Source: Antilocapra americana (Eukaryota > Chordata > Mammalia > Artiodactyla > Antilocapridae). From it: a stretch of DNA of 64,000 bases. The stretch is from the NCBI GenBank assembly GCA_007570785.1, contig ML660774.1, positions 7,331,969 to 7,395,968 on the forward strand. The letters are read 5' to 3'. Shown in pieces: positions 54,341 to 64,000 of the stretch (position 1 is its first letter; each line of letters opens with the position of its first letter). A model generated the notes under the pieces. That model worked only from the letters and a program-made list of their open reading frames with translations, was not told the DNA's origin and did no database searches. A program made the translations under genes and the position numbers.

Positions 54341-57318
54341 AAACTTTCATATGGTACTACAATTTTCATTAGCATCTTCCTTAAATAGTCCCGAGACTCA
54401 TCTTTACTAAAAAGTAAAAAGTGTAAGACCCCATAAAACAGAGCAAGCTTTTATTCCAGGGTCCAGAAGAAGAGAAAAAATTACAAAGATATATTTTTGA
54501 AAATCCATACAACTTGTCAAAAATCATGGAAAACTTTATCAGAACTCTCAAAGGATACTGAACAACTGATTTAAACAGTCTGTGCATTTTTCAATAAAAT
54601 AAGTGAAAATAAGTGTTCCCATTCATGGAAGGCTATTATATTTTCAGCCAACACAGGGTCTCAATCTCTTTTCCCTCCCTCACTGAAGGCGCTGACTTCT
54701 TGGTAGTGGGGAGAATGACCAGTGAGCAGGCAGCAGTGGTGCTGTGTGAGAAGGCTTAGCTAACACAAGGTTAAGACCCAGCCCAGATGTGGGGATCACA
54801 GAAACTTGAGAACTAGGACACTCCTGCTGGTGGATTTACAGCCTAAATTGAATGTGCATACTGGCAACATTCAGCTTAAAAAAGAAAACAAATAATTAGC
54901 TTAAAGCTTAACTAATTAGCTTAAATTAAAAAACAAGTAAACTAGCTTAAAAAAAAAAAAGAAACAAGTAATTCCCCATCCCTTTTCCACCTCCCATGAA
55001 GGCCAAGATCTTTCCAGAAAGACCCCAGATCAAAGAGCCTGTGGCAAAGGTTTGGGTGGGAAGGCAGCATGACCAGGTGCCATCACTGACAGGATGCCTA
55101 GCAGGGTTAGAGGGGAGGGGTCCAACTCCTCCAGGACCTGGGAGACCTGCCACAGGCACACCCCAGTGCATGGATAAATAGGCCTCGAAAACATGGTACC
55201 CCTTAATGAGTTATTTTTGTGCTTGGGCTGCTTTAGGAGGCTAGTGACGAAAAACCTTCCATGCTTTTGTGCGGAGAAACGGCATGCACTTTCCATCCTT
55301 GTTTAGGAGGGTGCTAGAAAGAAGGCCTTTTGGAGTCTTCACGGGAGATGTGGATTTTAAGGGCGACCTCAGGTCATACAGAAGTAATCAAGCGAAAACA
55401 ATACGAAAATGAGCCTGACAGTCAGCAAGTATCTGAGGACTTCATCAAAAAGAATTAGAAATGGACAAATTCACTGGGAGCTGCAAAGGATCAAATCTGC
55501 AAGGTGGCATTGTGTGGCCAGGATTAAATTATTTATTCATTGTTAATTTATTTATTTATGTATGTGCAAATGACCTTGCTGCTGCAGGTGCTAAGGGCCT
55601 TCTGAAAAGGCTGGTTTTTTTTTTTTTTTTTTGCATCTGGGCCTAGAATATTGGTCCATTTAACTCATTCTTTTCCTTAAGGCGATCAGCACTGACTTTT
55701 ATCTAAGGAGATAGAGGAGGGGAAAACCATATGTGTGCAGGGAATGATGCAGGACTTATGCAGCCCTGAGGACCCAAGTGTTACAGCTTCATTCAGGATT
55801 CTGGGGAAGGCTCCACACAGTGGAGCTAATTTCTTAGTGTCCAAGAAATTAGCAAATGAATGCTTATGTCAATACGTGAAAAATCCCTGGTTAGTTTAAA
55901 CAGATAAAAGAAACCTCTGGGGAAACCCAAGAAAATGCAGGCACTTTTTCTTTCCCTACTTAGTTAATTTAATTTAATATTTGAAAGAGGACACTTCTAA
56001 AGTTCTAGGGAAACCCACACAAAACTTATGAGAAATAGAAAGGGTCTAAGGGATGCCTGATCTTGTACATGCTTAAAATAGACTCAATGTGACTCCTGGA
56101 AGAAATAAGGAGAATTTATCAGCCATTCTGTATTGTGCTCATTATTCAACAGTGTCCTGCTCAAATGGAGAAGCAGAGAATTCATCTTTATCTTTCAGAC
56201 ATGTCTACGGTGTGAAAACAAATAATTACTGTGTATAGCAACACAGCTTTTAGAGGAAACCCGAGGGCAAAATCAATAGCGATATTATTTTCTCTAAGTT
56301 TAGGCAAATAATGAAGAAGGAAAATGGTCACCTTGTGTTCCTGCTGACCCAGCACAGTGGGGATGCTGTGTCAGCCGTGACCTCTGGAGGAGGAGAATAG
56401 GAGAACTCAGTGTGGGGGATTCAGACAAGAAGCCACACATATTGAGGCCAGAAACTTCATGCCAGTGAGTTCTCCTTAAGGAAAGACACCTGCTTACTTT
56501 GCAAGAGATATATGACAGCCAAAGGTCCCCGGAGGGGAATCTTTCTACTCAAATGGTCAGGGATGCTAAGCAAACGATGTGACTTGGAAAACACTGCATT
56601 TTATAATATATAGCTGTCTCTTGAGATGAATTAGAAAATTTTCTTGAACTACAAAGAAGTTTTCCTCAAGTTGGGGAGAAAGGAAGAAAAGAAAATAAGG
56701 AAGAATCAAAGATAAATGTCTTCAAATATAATTGCAAGATTTTGTTTTACCTATTCAGTTATTCTTAGTCCCTAAAATATGATAGATTAGCACTCAAGTA
56801 CTAAATAAACTACTAAATTCAAAAGGCAAAAAGGAAAAATATAGAGGACTTTTTTACATTGCTGAACATAATGTATTCTCTATTATTTTGAAAGCTGTAG
56901 GTATTTTGACACTAAATACCAAACTACCGAAAGAATAAAAACCTCAAAATAATTTGGACTTACCTGAGAGTAAGAGGGTAAGTGTTCTAAAGTCAGTAAC
57001 AGTTATAAACCAAAGCTTCCAATAATCACTAATTCTTCAGATGTAGTCTCAATCTTCTGAATCCTATCATCGATTTTTATACATTAAAAGTTCTACTTTG
57101 TTTGTGGTACACCACATACCTCAATGTAATATACAACTGCTTTGAACTAGAATTTTTTTAAGTATTAATAGTTTATTCCAAATTAGGTTTTCATTCATAT
57201 ACGGATAGTGATGTATTTGAAGTAATGAAGAGGCACATTTAAATTTTTCTCCATGTTGAATAGATGAGTCTTCTTTCCCATTATTCCAGACTAATGAAAA
57301 TTTTATTTTAATAACATA
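54341..57318. other. Non-coding DNA, 3 kb, nothing firmly recognised
   Basis: Unique-looking, AT-rich in its second half. A T run at 55616-55632 and short frames occur. No SINE or LINE was recognised, making it one of the longest repeat-free stretches outside the HELT domain. Confidence 0.45.
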
Positions 57319-57452
57319 TAGAGAAGGAAATGGCAACCCACTCCAGTATTCTTGCCTGCAGAACCCCAGGGACAGAGGAGCCTGGTGGGCTGCTGTCTAT
57401 GGGGTTGCACAGAGTCAGACACAACTGAAGCGACTTAGCAGCAGCAGCAGAG
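57319..57452 (+). repeat. BovA monomer SINE with CAG tail
   Basis: 'gagaaggaaatggcaaccca' to 'gaagcgacttagcagcagca' gives the standard BovA monomer. Confidence 0.93.
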
Positions 57453-57522
57453 GAAATAATGAGTAAAAATAGGGATTTATTCCAATGAATTTTACAAAAA
57501 TACCTACTTACGGAAAGAGCAG

Positions 57523-57862
57523 GGCTTCCCTGGTGGCTCAGTGGTAAAGAATCCACCAGCCAGAGCAAGAGGCACGGGTTTGATCCCTGATCCAGGAAGC
57601 AACTAAGCTGGTGTGCCACAACTATTGAGCCTGTGCTCCAGAGCCCAGGAACTGCAACTCCTGAGTCTACATACTGCAACTGTTGAAGCCTGTGCACCTT
57701 AGAGACCATGCTCTGCAGCAAGAGACGCCACTGCAATGAGAAGCCCAAGTGCAGCAACTAGAGAGTAGCCCCCACTTGCCACAACTAGAGAAAAGCCTGC
57801 ATAGCGCAAAGACCCAGCGCAACCAAAAACAAAATAAAGAAGTAAAAAAATTTTTTTAAAGA
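57523..57862 (+). repeat. CHR-type SINE, near full length
   Basis: 'gggcttccctggtggctcag' head, long CHR body and A-rich end ('aaaacaaaataaagaag'). Confidence 0.93.
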
Positions 57863-58079
57863 AAAGCAACTTATTATTCCTGGTACAAGAAAATAGAACG
57901 TGTCATTTTTTAAAAAATGAGTTCATCTCTTAATTTATGTGTTGTAAGTAATTTACAAATGAGTAGGAACTATAAAAAGTTCCAGGTGAAAAATTTCAAC
58001 CTCAACATATTTTACAGGGTAAGGGGAGAAGAGGAAAATTTCCATCATTTTATTTTTTAAAGGATTTTCAAAATGTGGA

Positions 58080-58248
58080 CCATTTTTAAAGTCTTTATTG
58101 AATATGTTACAACATGGCTTCTGTTTCATGTTTTAGCTTTTTGGATGGAAGGCATATGGGTCCCAGCTCCCCAGCCAGGGATCTGATCCTCCTTGCTCCT
58201 TGCACTGGAAGGCAAAATCTTAACCACTGAACCACCAAGGAAGTCCCG
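58080..58248 (-). repeat. CHR-2-type SINE, antisense
   Basis: 'tctttattgaatatgttaca' at the left and 'cactgaaccaccaaggaagt' at the right are the ends of the CHR subtype with a different tail. Confidence 0.88.
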
Positions 58249-58804
58249 CCATCATTTTCTTACTCTCTTTTAATCTATGAAGTGTGATTTACTGGAAATA
58301 AATTGCAGGGCAGAAATTAGCAGGTACCACCAAAAGAGACTCGTTTTAAAAACCAGCTCCATAAGACTTTTCAGGGAATAGATTGTGCTCAGGAAGGAGT
58401 TAGCTGAAGACAAATCACAAAATTTTGGAAGTATCAATTTTCCAATTCATATTCACCATCAGTACCCATTAATGCTGTCTGTTAGCTTGAAATGTCAAAA
58501 TAATCATTCAAAACTAAATGTAACTCACGTACTAAATTTAATCATTAAATATTTTGTTTTTTCATTGAATGCTATAAGAACTTTTTCTTGATCGCGAGCA
58601 GATGCTCTGGTTTAGTGAGTGCATCATAGGATACCGCTCAAGCAGTGATCTCCTACAGAGCAACTAAAAGCAAGAAGGTGTCAATATTTTACTGCACTCA
58701 CCCTTTTCAAGTTCTCCACAGGTATTCATTCTCTTTTTCTGTAATAACAGCAGTAAGCAAAAGCAACAACATGCACCGGCGCCTTAGGAAGTCCTGGGAA
58801 TTGT
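58249..58804. other. Non-coding DNA, nothing recognised
   Basis: AT-rich unique-looking sequence. Confidence 0.5.
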
Positions 58805-58960
58805 GTTCAGACTCAAAATTTAACTATGAGGTAGGTATTATTGTGTCCATTTTCCAAAGGAGGAAGCTGGCCATCAAGAAGTAACTGGTCCCAGGTTGGA
58901 CAACAGTAAATGTAGAGCCTGATGTGAACTTGTAGTGGTCTGATTCCAGAGCCTGAGGTC
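58805..58960 (-). repeat. MIR SINE, antisense
   Basis: 'tattgtgtccattttccaaa', 'ggaggaagctggccatcaag' and 'tctgattccagagcc' follow the antisense MIR core. Confidence 0.75.
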
Positions 58961-60169
58961 TTGGATTCTCTGTTTCTGACTCTTTTAAGCATCATTTCTT
59001 TCTGCTTTTTGCCTTCAAATGACTAACAACTATTAGAATCCATACTGATAATTTTACTACTGCAAAATGGACTCTAACTTGCTCAGCCTTGTATTTATCA
59101 TTGCCTAGGCCATAACAGCGCACTTCCTGAAGGGTCCTGATTTGTCCTGAAGACTGACACTCTAGGAAGCTAGCGTCTTCCCTTTTTCCAGAACCCGTGG
59201 TTCTTCTCCAGTGTTAGCCATTCTGCTCACCAGCCTTCCTGATTTGATCTTACCACTGCTATCATGCTCGTAATCACCATTCTCTTTGCTCTGCATTTTC
59301 TGCTTTATCTCCTATATTATCTAGTATTTAATAGTTCCTAATAGTAGTAACAAAAATCTATTCATAGTACTTTTACATGCTAGGCACTAATCTTAAACAC
59401 TTTGCATAGTAAGTAGAGAACACTTCTCTCCTTTGAACTGCAGTGCCTCTCTTTGCTACTCCAGGCCTAATGGTGAAGACTTCCTGCGACGGTTAGTTGT
59501 TGGGCACCTCAACATCCCTAACAGGCTCCCTCAACTTTGTTCACATCTGTGAAAATAGTTTCCTCATTAACCAGTCTTCAAAATCCCAGCTGAAAGTTCC
59601 TTTTTCCTGCTGTGATGCTAATACAGAGACCACCTGGTCCAACATCCTATCTAAAGCAGCCATCCCCTCTGCAACATCCCCAGCTTCCCTCTGCCCATTT
59701 CCAGCATTCCAAGGCGTCTTCTCCACTGATAAACTATTTCATTTATTAAAATGTTATTCCTTTTTCAGAGGCAGAAAATATTTGCTTCCCATGAAATCCT
59801 ACTTCTGACTCTGGAACACACAAAATAAACCCCCTCTTTCCTCTACCTGACAGCCCTGTAAATATAAACACAGCTGCCATGGCCTCCTCCAAATCTTCTT
59901 TTCCCCAGGCTAAATGCATTCAATTTATTTTACACTTTATAATTCTCTGTGCCTCAAAACAATGTGGGGGTATGTGTGTGTGAAGAAATGGGAGAATAAA
60001 TTTATAATAATTGATAGGAGTAAGTGGTAGGATAAAGGAGCCAGGAAGGAAGCAGACTCTCTGCCTACTTCTAATTTAATCCCTAGAGCTGATTTATCAA
60101 TTTGTCATTATGCATTTTTATTGTTATTACCACTTAAATTTATGTATCACTTCATGCATTCTCTCTTTT
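58961..60169. other. Non-coding DNA, possible L2 traces
   Basis: C/T-rich words near 59570-59720 are weakly L2-like; the rest is unrecognised. Confidence 0.4.
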
Positions 60170-60904
60170 TGACATTTTTTTATCATGGTAAATATTCATA
60201 ATACAAAGCTTACCATTTTAACCATATTTAAGTGTCATTAAGTACATTCATATTGCTGGGCAACCGTCACCATGATCCATTTCCAGAGATGGAAATATCC
60301 ATTTATGTTACATCACCCCAAACAGAAATGCCACACTGATTCATCATAACTCCTCATTCCTTCCTCCTCCCAGGCCCTAGTAATTTCTATTTTCTGTCTC
60401 TGTGACCTGCCTGTTCTAGGTTCCACATATAAGTGGAATCATACAATAATTGTCCTTTTGTGTCTAGCTTATTTCACTTAGTACCGTATCTTTAGAGTTC
60501 ATCCATGATGCAGCATACATCGGAATTTTATTTCTTTTTAAGGCTGAATAATAAATATCCCATTGTACGTGTACCAGATTCTGTTTATCCATTCATCTGC
60601 TGACAGATACTTGGGTTGTTTCCACTTGGACTATTGTGAACAATGCTGCTATGAACATTGGTGTGTAAATATCTGAGTCCCTACTTTCACTTCTTTTGTG
60701 TATATACCCAAGAGGAGAACTGCTGGAACATACGTTCATTCTCTCTATGTTTAACATTTTGAGGAATCGAACTTTTTCACAGTGGTTACACCATATTACA
60801 TTCCCACCAGCAATGCACAACTGTTCTGATTTGTACACTTTCTCCTCAACACTTGTTGTGTTCAGGTTTTTTTTTTTTTTAACTGTAATAGCTATCCTCA
60901 TGGC
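60170..60904 (-). mobile_element. Old L1 (L1M-type) 3' end, antisense
   Basis: 'tggtaaatattcataataca' at the 3'-UTR side, then antisense ORF2 words 'aggctgaataataaatatcc' and 'aacaatgctgctatgaacat'. Truncated and decayed. Confidence 0.85.
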
Positions 60905-61210
60905 TATTAAAACCAGCTTTTTAAAAAAGCTTTGTTAAGGTAATTGATATACAATAAACAGAACAGATTTAAAGTGTATAATTTGGTAAGTTTTGACGTA
61001 TGTTTACACTTGTGAAACCATCATCACAATCAAATTACCATATTTATTACCCCAAAGATTCTCAGGCACCTTCATAACCCTTCCAGTGTCCTGTTTCACC
61101 CTTCCCAGGCAACTTCATCTATCTTTTAACCCCCTGTGTATTTTGGTTCCCTTTATTTATCCTGCTCATTCCCCTCCATCTGTAAACCTGGTCTCTTGAA
61201 TCAGAAAGAG
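60905..61210 (-). mobile_element. Second old L1 3'-UTR fragment, antisense
   Basis: 'aattgatatacaataaacag', 'aaagtgtataatttggtaag' and 'gtttacacttgtgaaaccat' restart the L1 3' UTR, showing a separate insertion next to the first. Confidence 0.75.
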
Positions 61211-61494
61211 CAAAACTGATCAGCAGATATGTTCAATAGCCTTTACATATACCAAGCTCCTCCTTTCCAATAAGTTAGAAAAAGAACAGAATAAAGGCCA
61301 AGAACAGAATTTCTCTGAATTTGTGGTCTCTGCTTATATATTCCATTTTTCTCAACAGGTACAGGGAAATCAGATTTAAGTTAGAGTTATCCTTGAGGTA
61401 AGAATTATTCTTCCAATTTTATCAACAAAGGAACTGCAGCCTGAAGAAATTAGACAACTTGCTCAAATTTCCACAACTCAACATCAAAAACACA

Positions 61495-62460
61495 AGCTAC
61501 AAAAGAAACATGGGTATGTTGGACCACATCAAAATTTTAAAATTTTACACTTCAAAAGACATCTTTTAGAAAATAAAAATGCAGACTTGGATAAAATATG
61601 TACAAATCATATATCTGATAAGAGATATATCAGAATATATAGAAAGCATTTACAATGACCAATATACAGACAGTGCTTGATGAGTGACCAAATTTTTAAA
61701 TAAGCAAAACATATGAATAGATATTTCTCCAAAAAAATATATAACTATGTCCAATAAGAACATGAAAACATGGCCAAAATCATTAGTCATTAGGAAAATG
61801 AAAATCTAATAAGATACCACTAGGTACCTACTAGGATAGCTATAATAAAAAAGACAAGAAGTATTGGTGAGGAAACGCTGAGACTGAAACCCTCAGTTTC
61901 AGTCAGTCAGAATATAAAGCAGTATAACCACTTGGGAATACAATTTGTCCATTTCTTTAAAAAGTTAAACATAAATTTAGGATACATTCCAGTTATCTCA
62001 TTCCTAAGAATCTGTCAGAGGAATGAAACTGCCTATCTACACAAAGATATGTACACAAATATTCACTGCACAATTATTCATGACAGTCAAAAGCTGGAAA
62101 TATTCTAAATGCCCATCACCTGAAGAACAAATAAATGAAATGTGTTATATCCATACAATGGAATACTATTTGGCAATTAAATGAAATGAATTTCTGATAA
62201 ATGCTACAACATGAATGAGCCTTGAAAACATGCTAAAGGAAAGAAGCTAGGCACAGGGTATATATTCCATGATTTCATCTACAGAAAATGTCTAGAAAGA
62301 ATAAATTTACAGAAAGCAAATGGAAATGTTATTAAAAAGTGGATAGTGATGATGCTTCCATAACTACATAAATTTACTAAAATCACTGAATTGTACACTG
62401 ACAATGAGCAAATTTTATGTAAGTAAACTACACCTCAATAGACCTGCTTTCAAAAATCAG
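61495..62460 (+). mobile_element. Old L1 (L1M-type) ORF2 end and 3' part
   Basis: 'ttacacttcaaaagacatct', 'acaaatcatatatctgataa', then 'ggaatactatttggcaatta' and a tail with 'aaactacacctcaatagacc' are sense L1 ORF2/3' text. Frames are destroyed. Confidence 0.85.
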
Positions 62461-63151
62461 GCAGCTGGTAAATGGCAGCACAAAATATCAAGGAAAATTA
62501 TCTTGAAAGATCTATGATTACTAAACCTATTTAAAGAAGTAGGAAGTAGACTAGAACTTGGTACTAGAATTTTTCCAACCTCACTAAGAATTAACAAAAG
62601 TTTATTTGGTAGGTGGTTATATAAAGACATCATACTTGAAGGTGATTCTTTCATAAGAAGCCAATAATTATTTTTATAGCCTTCTACTGTATTTTGGATT
62701 TCTCAATTTTCTCTTCAGTCTGTTACATTCCCTAAGATTCTGTTAAATATATGGGATGGATATCTTTTTGAGATTTTATGTTAAACTTTGTTTTAATTTC
62801 TGTAACTGAAAGCATTCTAATAAAAAGCAAATAGTTATTGTGAATGTGACATAAGAACAATCTCTGACTTTCTCTGAGGACATCCAGATGACTGCCTACT
62901 GAGCTAATTGCATCAATCATGTATCCACAGTTACTATTTCTGTAAAATGTTAGTTACTATAAACAGTAAAACCTTCATGAATACAGATAGAATATTTTAC
63001 CTAAATAATCTGTGGCAGAAAGTTAGTTATACAACATTCATCTGCCCTTCCACCTGTCTCTCTAGCTAGCTGGGCACATTGCTACTCAGAATAAAAGACT
63101 ATATCTCCCAGTCACCCTTGGACCTGGGTTTATCCATATGCCTAAATTTTT
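62461..63151. other. Non-coding DNA, nothing recognised
   Basis: AT-rich unique-looking intergenic sequence. Confidence 0.5.
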
Positions 63152-64000
63152 AGGAGAAGGAAATAGCAAACCACTTCAGTATTCCTGCCTTGAGAACCCC
63201 ATGAACAATATGAAAAGGCAAAAAGACAGGACACTGAAAGATGAACTCCCCAGGTCCGTTGGTGCCCAATATGCTACTGGAGATCAGTGGAGAAATAACT
63301 CCAGAAAGAATGAAGAGATAGAGCCACAGAAAAAAAACAACACCCAGTTGTGGATGTAACTGTGAATGGAAGTAAAGTCCAAAGCTGTAAAGAGCAATAT
63401 TGCATAGGAACCTGGAGTGTTAGGTCCATAAAGCAAGGCAAATTGGAAGTGATCAAACAGGAAATGGGAAGAGTGAACATTGACATTTTAGGAATCAGTA
63501 AACTAAAATGGACTGGAATGGGTGAATTTAACTCAGATGACCATTGTATCTACTACTGTGGGCAAGAATCCCTTAGAAGAAATGGAGTAGCCATCATAGT
63601 CAACAAGAGTCTGAAAAGCAGTACTTGGATGCAATCTCAAAAACAACAGAATGATCTCTGTTCGTTTCCAAGGCAAATCATTCAATATCATAGTAATCCA
63701 AGTCTATGCCCTGACCAGTAATGCTGAAGAAGCTGAAGTTGAATGGTTCTATGAAGACCTATAAGACCTTCTAGAACTAACACCCCAAAAAGATGTCCTT
63801 TTCATCTTACAGGACTGGAGAGCAAAAGTAGAAAGTAAAGAAACACCTGGAGTAACAGGCAAATTTGGCCTTGGAGTACAGGATGAAGCAGGGCAAAGGC
63901 TAACAGAGTTTTGCCAAGAGAATGCACTGGTCATACCAAACACCCTCTTCCAACAACACAAGAGAAGACTCTACACATGGACATTACCAGATGGTCAATA
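63152..64000 (+). mobile_element. BovB (RTE-clade) LINE, endonuclease region, cut by window edge
   Basis: A frame at 63350-63640 carries the N-terminal part of the AP-type endonuclease (blocks GTWSVRSIKQGK, RVNIDILGISKLKWTGMGEF, YYCGQESLRRNGVAIIVN). It then changes frame near 63640 and continues (FEDWRAK-type region through FGLGVQ and TLFQQHKRRLYTWT) to the end of the window, with an in-frame stop near 63762. In the ISELKW block as I remember it, the catalytic Glu reads Lys here. Unlike the other three copies it keeps the 5' side of the ORF; the RT region, if present, lies beyond 64000. Confidence 0.93.

Overview
This window is mammalian nuclear DNA from a ruminant, most probably a bovid (cattle-like; sheep or goat cannot be excluded). 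The diagnosis rests on interspersed repeats found only in this lineage: BovB (RTE-type) LINE copies, Bov-tA and Bov-A2 SINEs, and CHR-type tRNA-derived SINEs, several with clear target-site duplications (TSDs). Older mammalian repeats (MIR, L2, L1M, MER5A, Tigger/MER2-like, MLT/MaLR-like) lie beneath them.

I can support one protein-coding gene, HELT, on the + strand with four coding exons at 28828-28854, 29298-29402, 29664-29760 and 30146-30645. It encodes a 242-residue bHLH-Orange transcriptional repressor of the HES/HEY superfamily. Splice sites, reading phase, a TATA box, a poly(A) signal and a CpG-rich body all agree. About 2 kb upstream (26.9-28.7 kb) reads like a promoter-proximal regulatory block: AT-rich conserved-looking stretches, GC-rich segments, paired CACGTG E-boxes 19 bp apart, an octamer, SOX/TCF- and OTX-type sites. 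From memory of the human map, HELT sits in a gene-poor interval between ACSL1 and SLC25A4 on 4q35, which fits the absence of a second gene here.

Layout: 1-9.8 kb is repeat-rich non-coding DNA with a BovB copy inserted in an older repeat; 9.8-10.7 kb is old L1; 10.7-24.8 kb is non-coding with many SINEs, two MLT-like elements (one split by a 430-bp retrocopy of an unknown mRNA 3' end) and a truncated bovine L1; 25.8-31.9 kb is the HELT domain, almost free of interspersed repeats; 32-64 kb is intergenic, with three further BovB pieces, many SINEs, old L1 and L2, and about 2-3 kb stretches where I see nothing recognisable.

I found no RNA genes, CRISPR arrays or prokaryote-type systems, and no evidence for an undescribed multi-gene system. 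The observations worth following are regulatory and structural: the E-box pair, a tandem (NAGNAG) acceptor, a G-quadruplex motif in intron 1, a Pumilio site in the 3' UTR, CTCF-like motifs, the unidentified retrocopy and the nested insertions. Repeat family names come from memory of consensus sequences and boundaries are approximate unless a TSD is stated.
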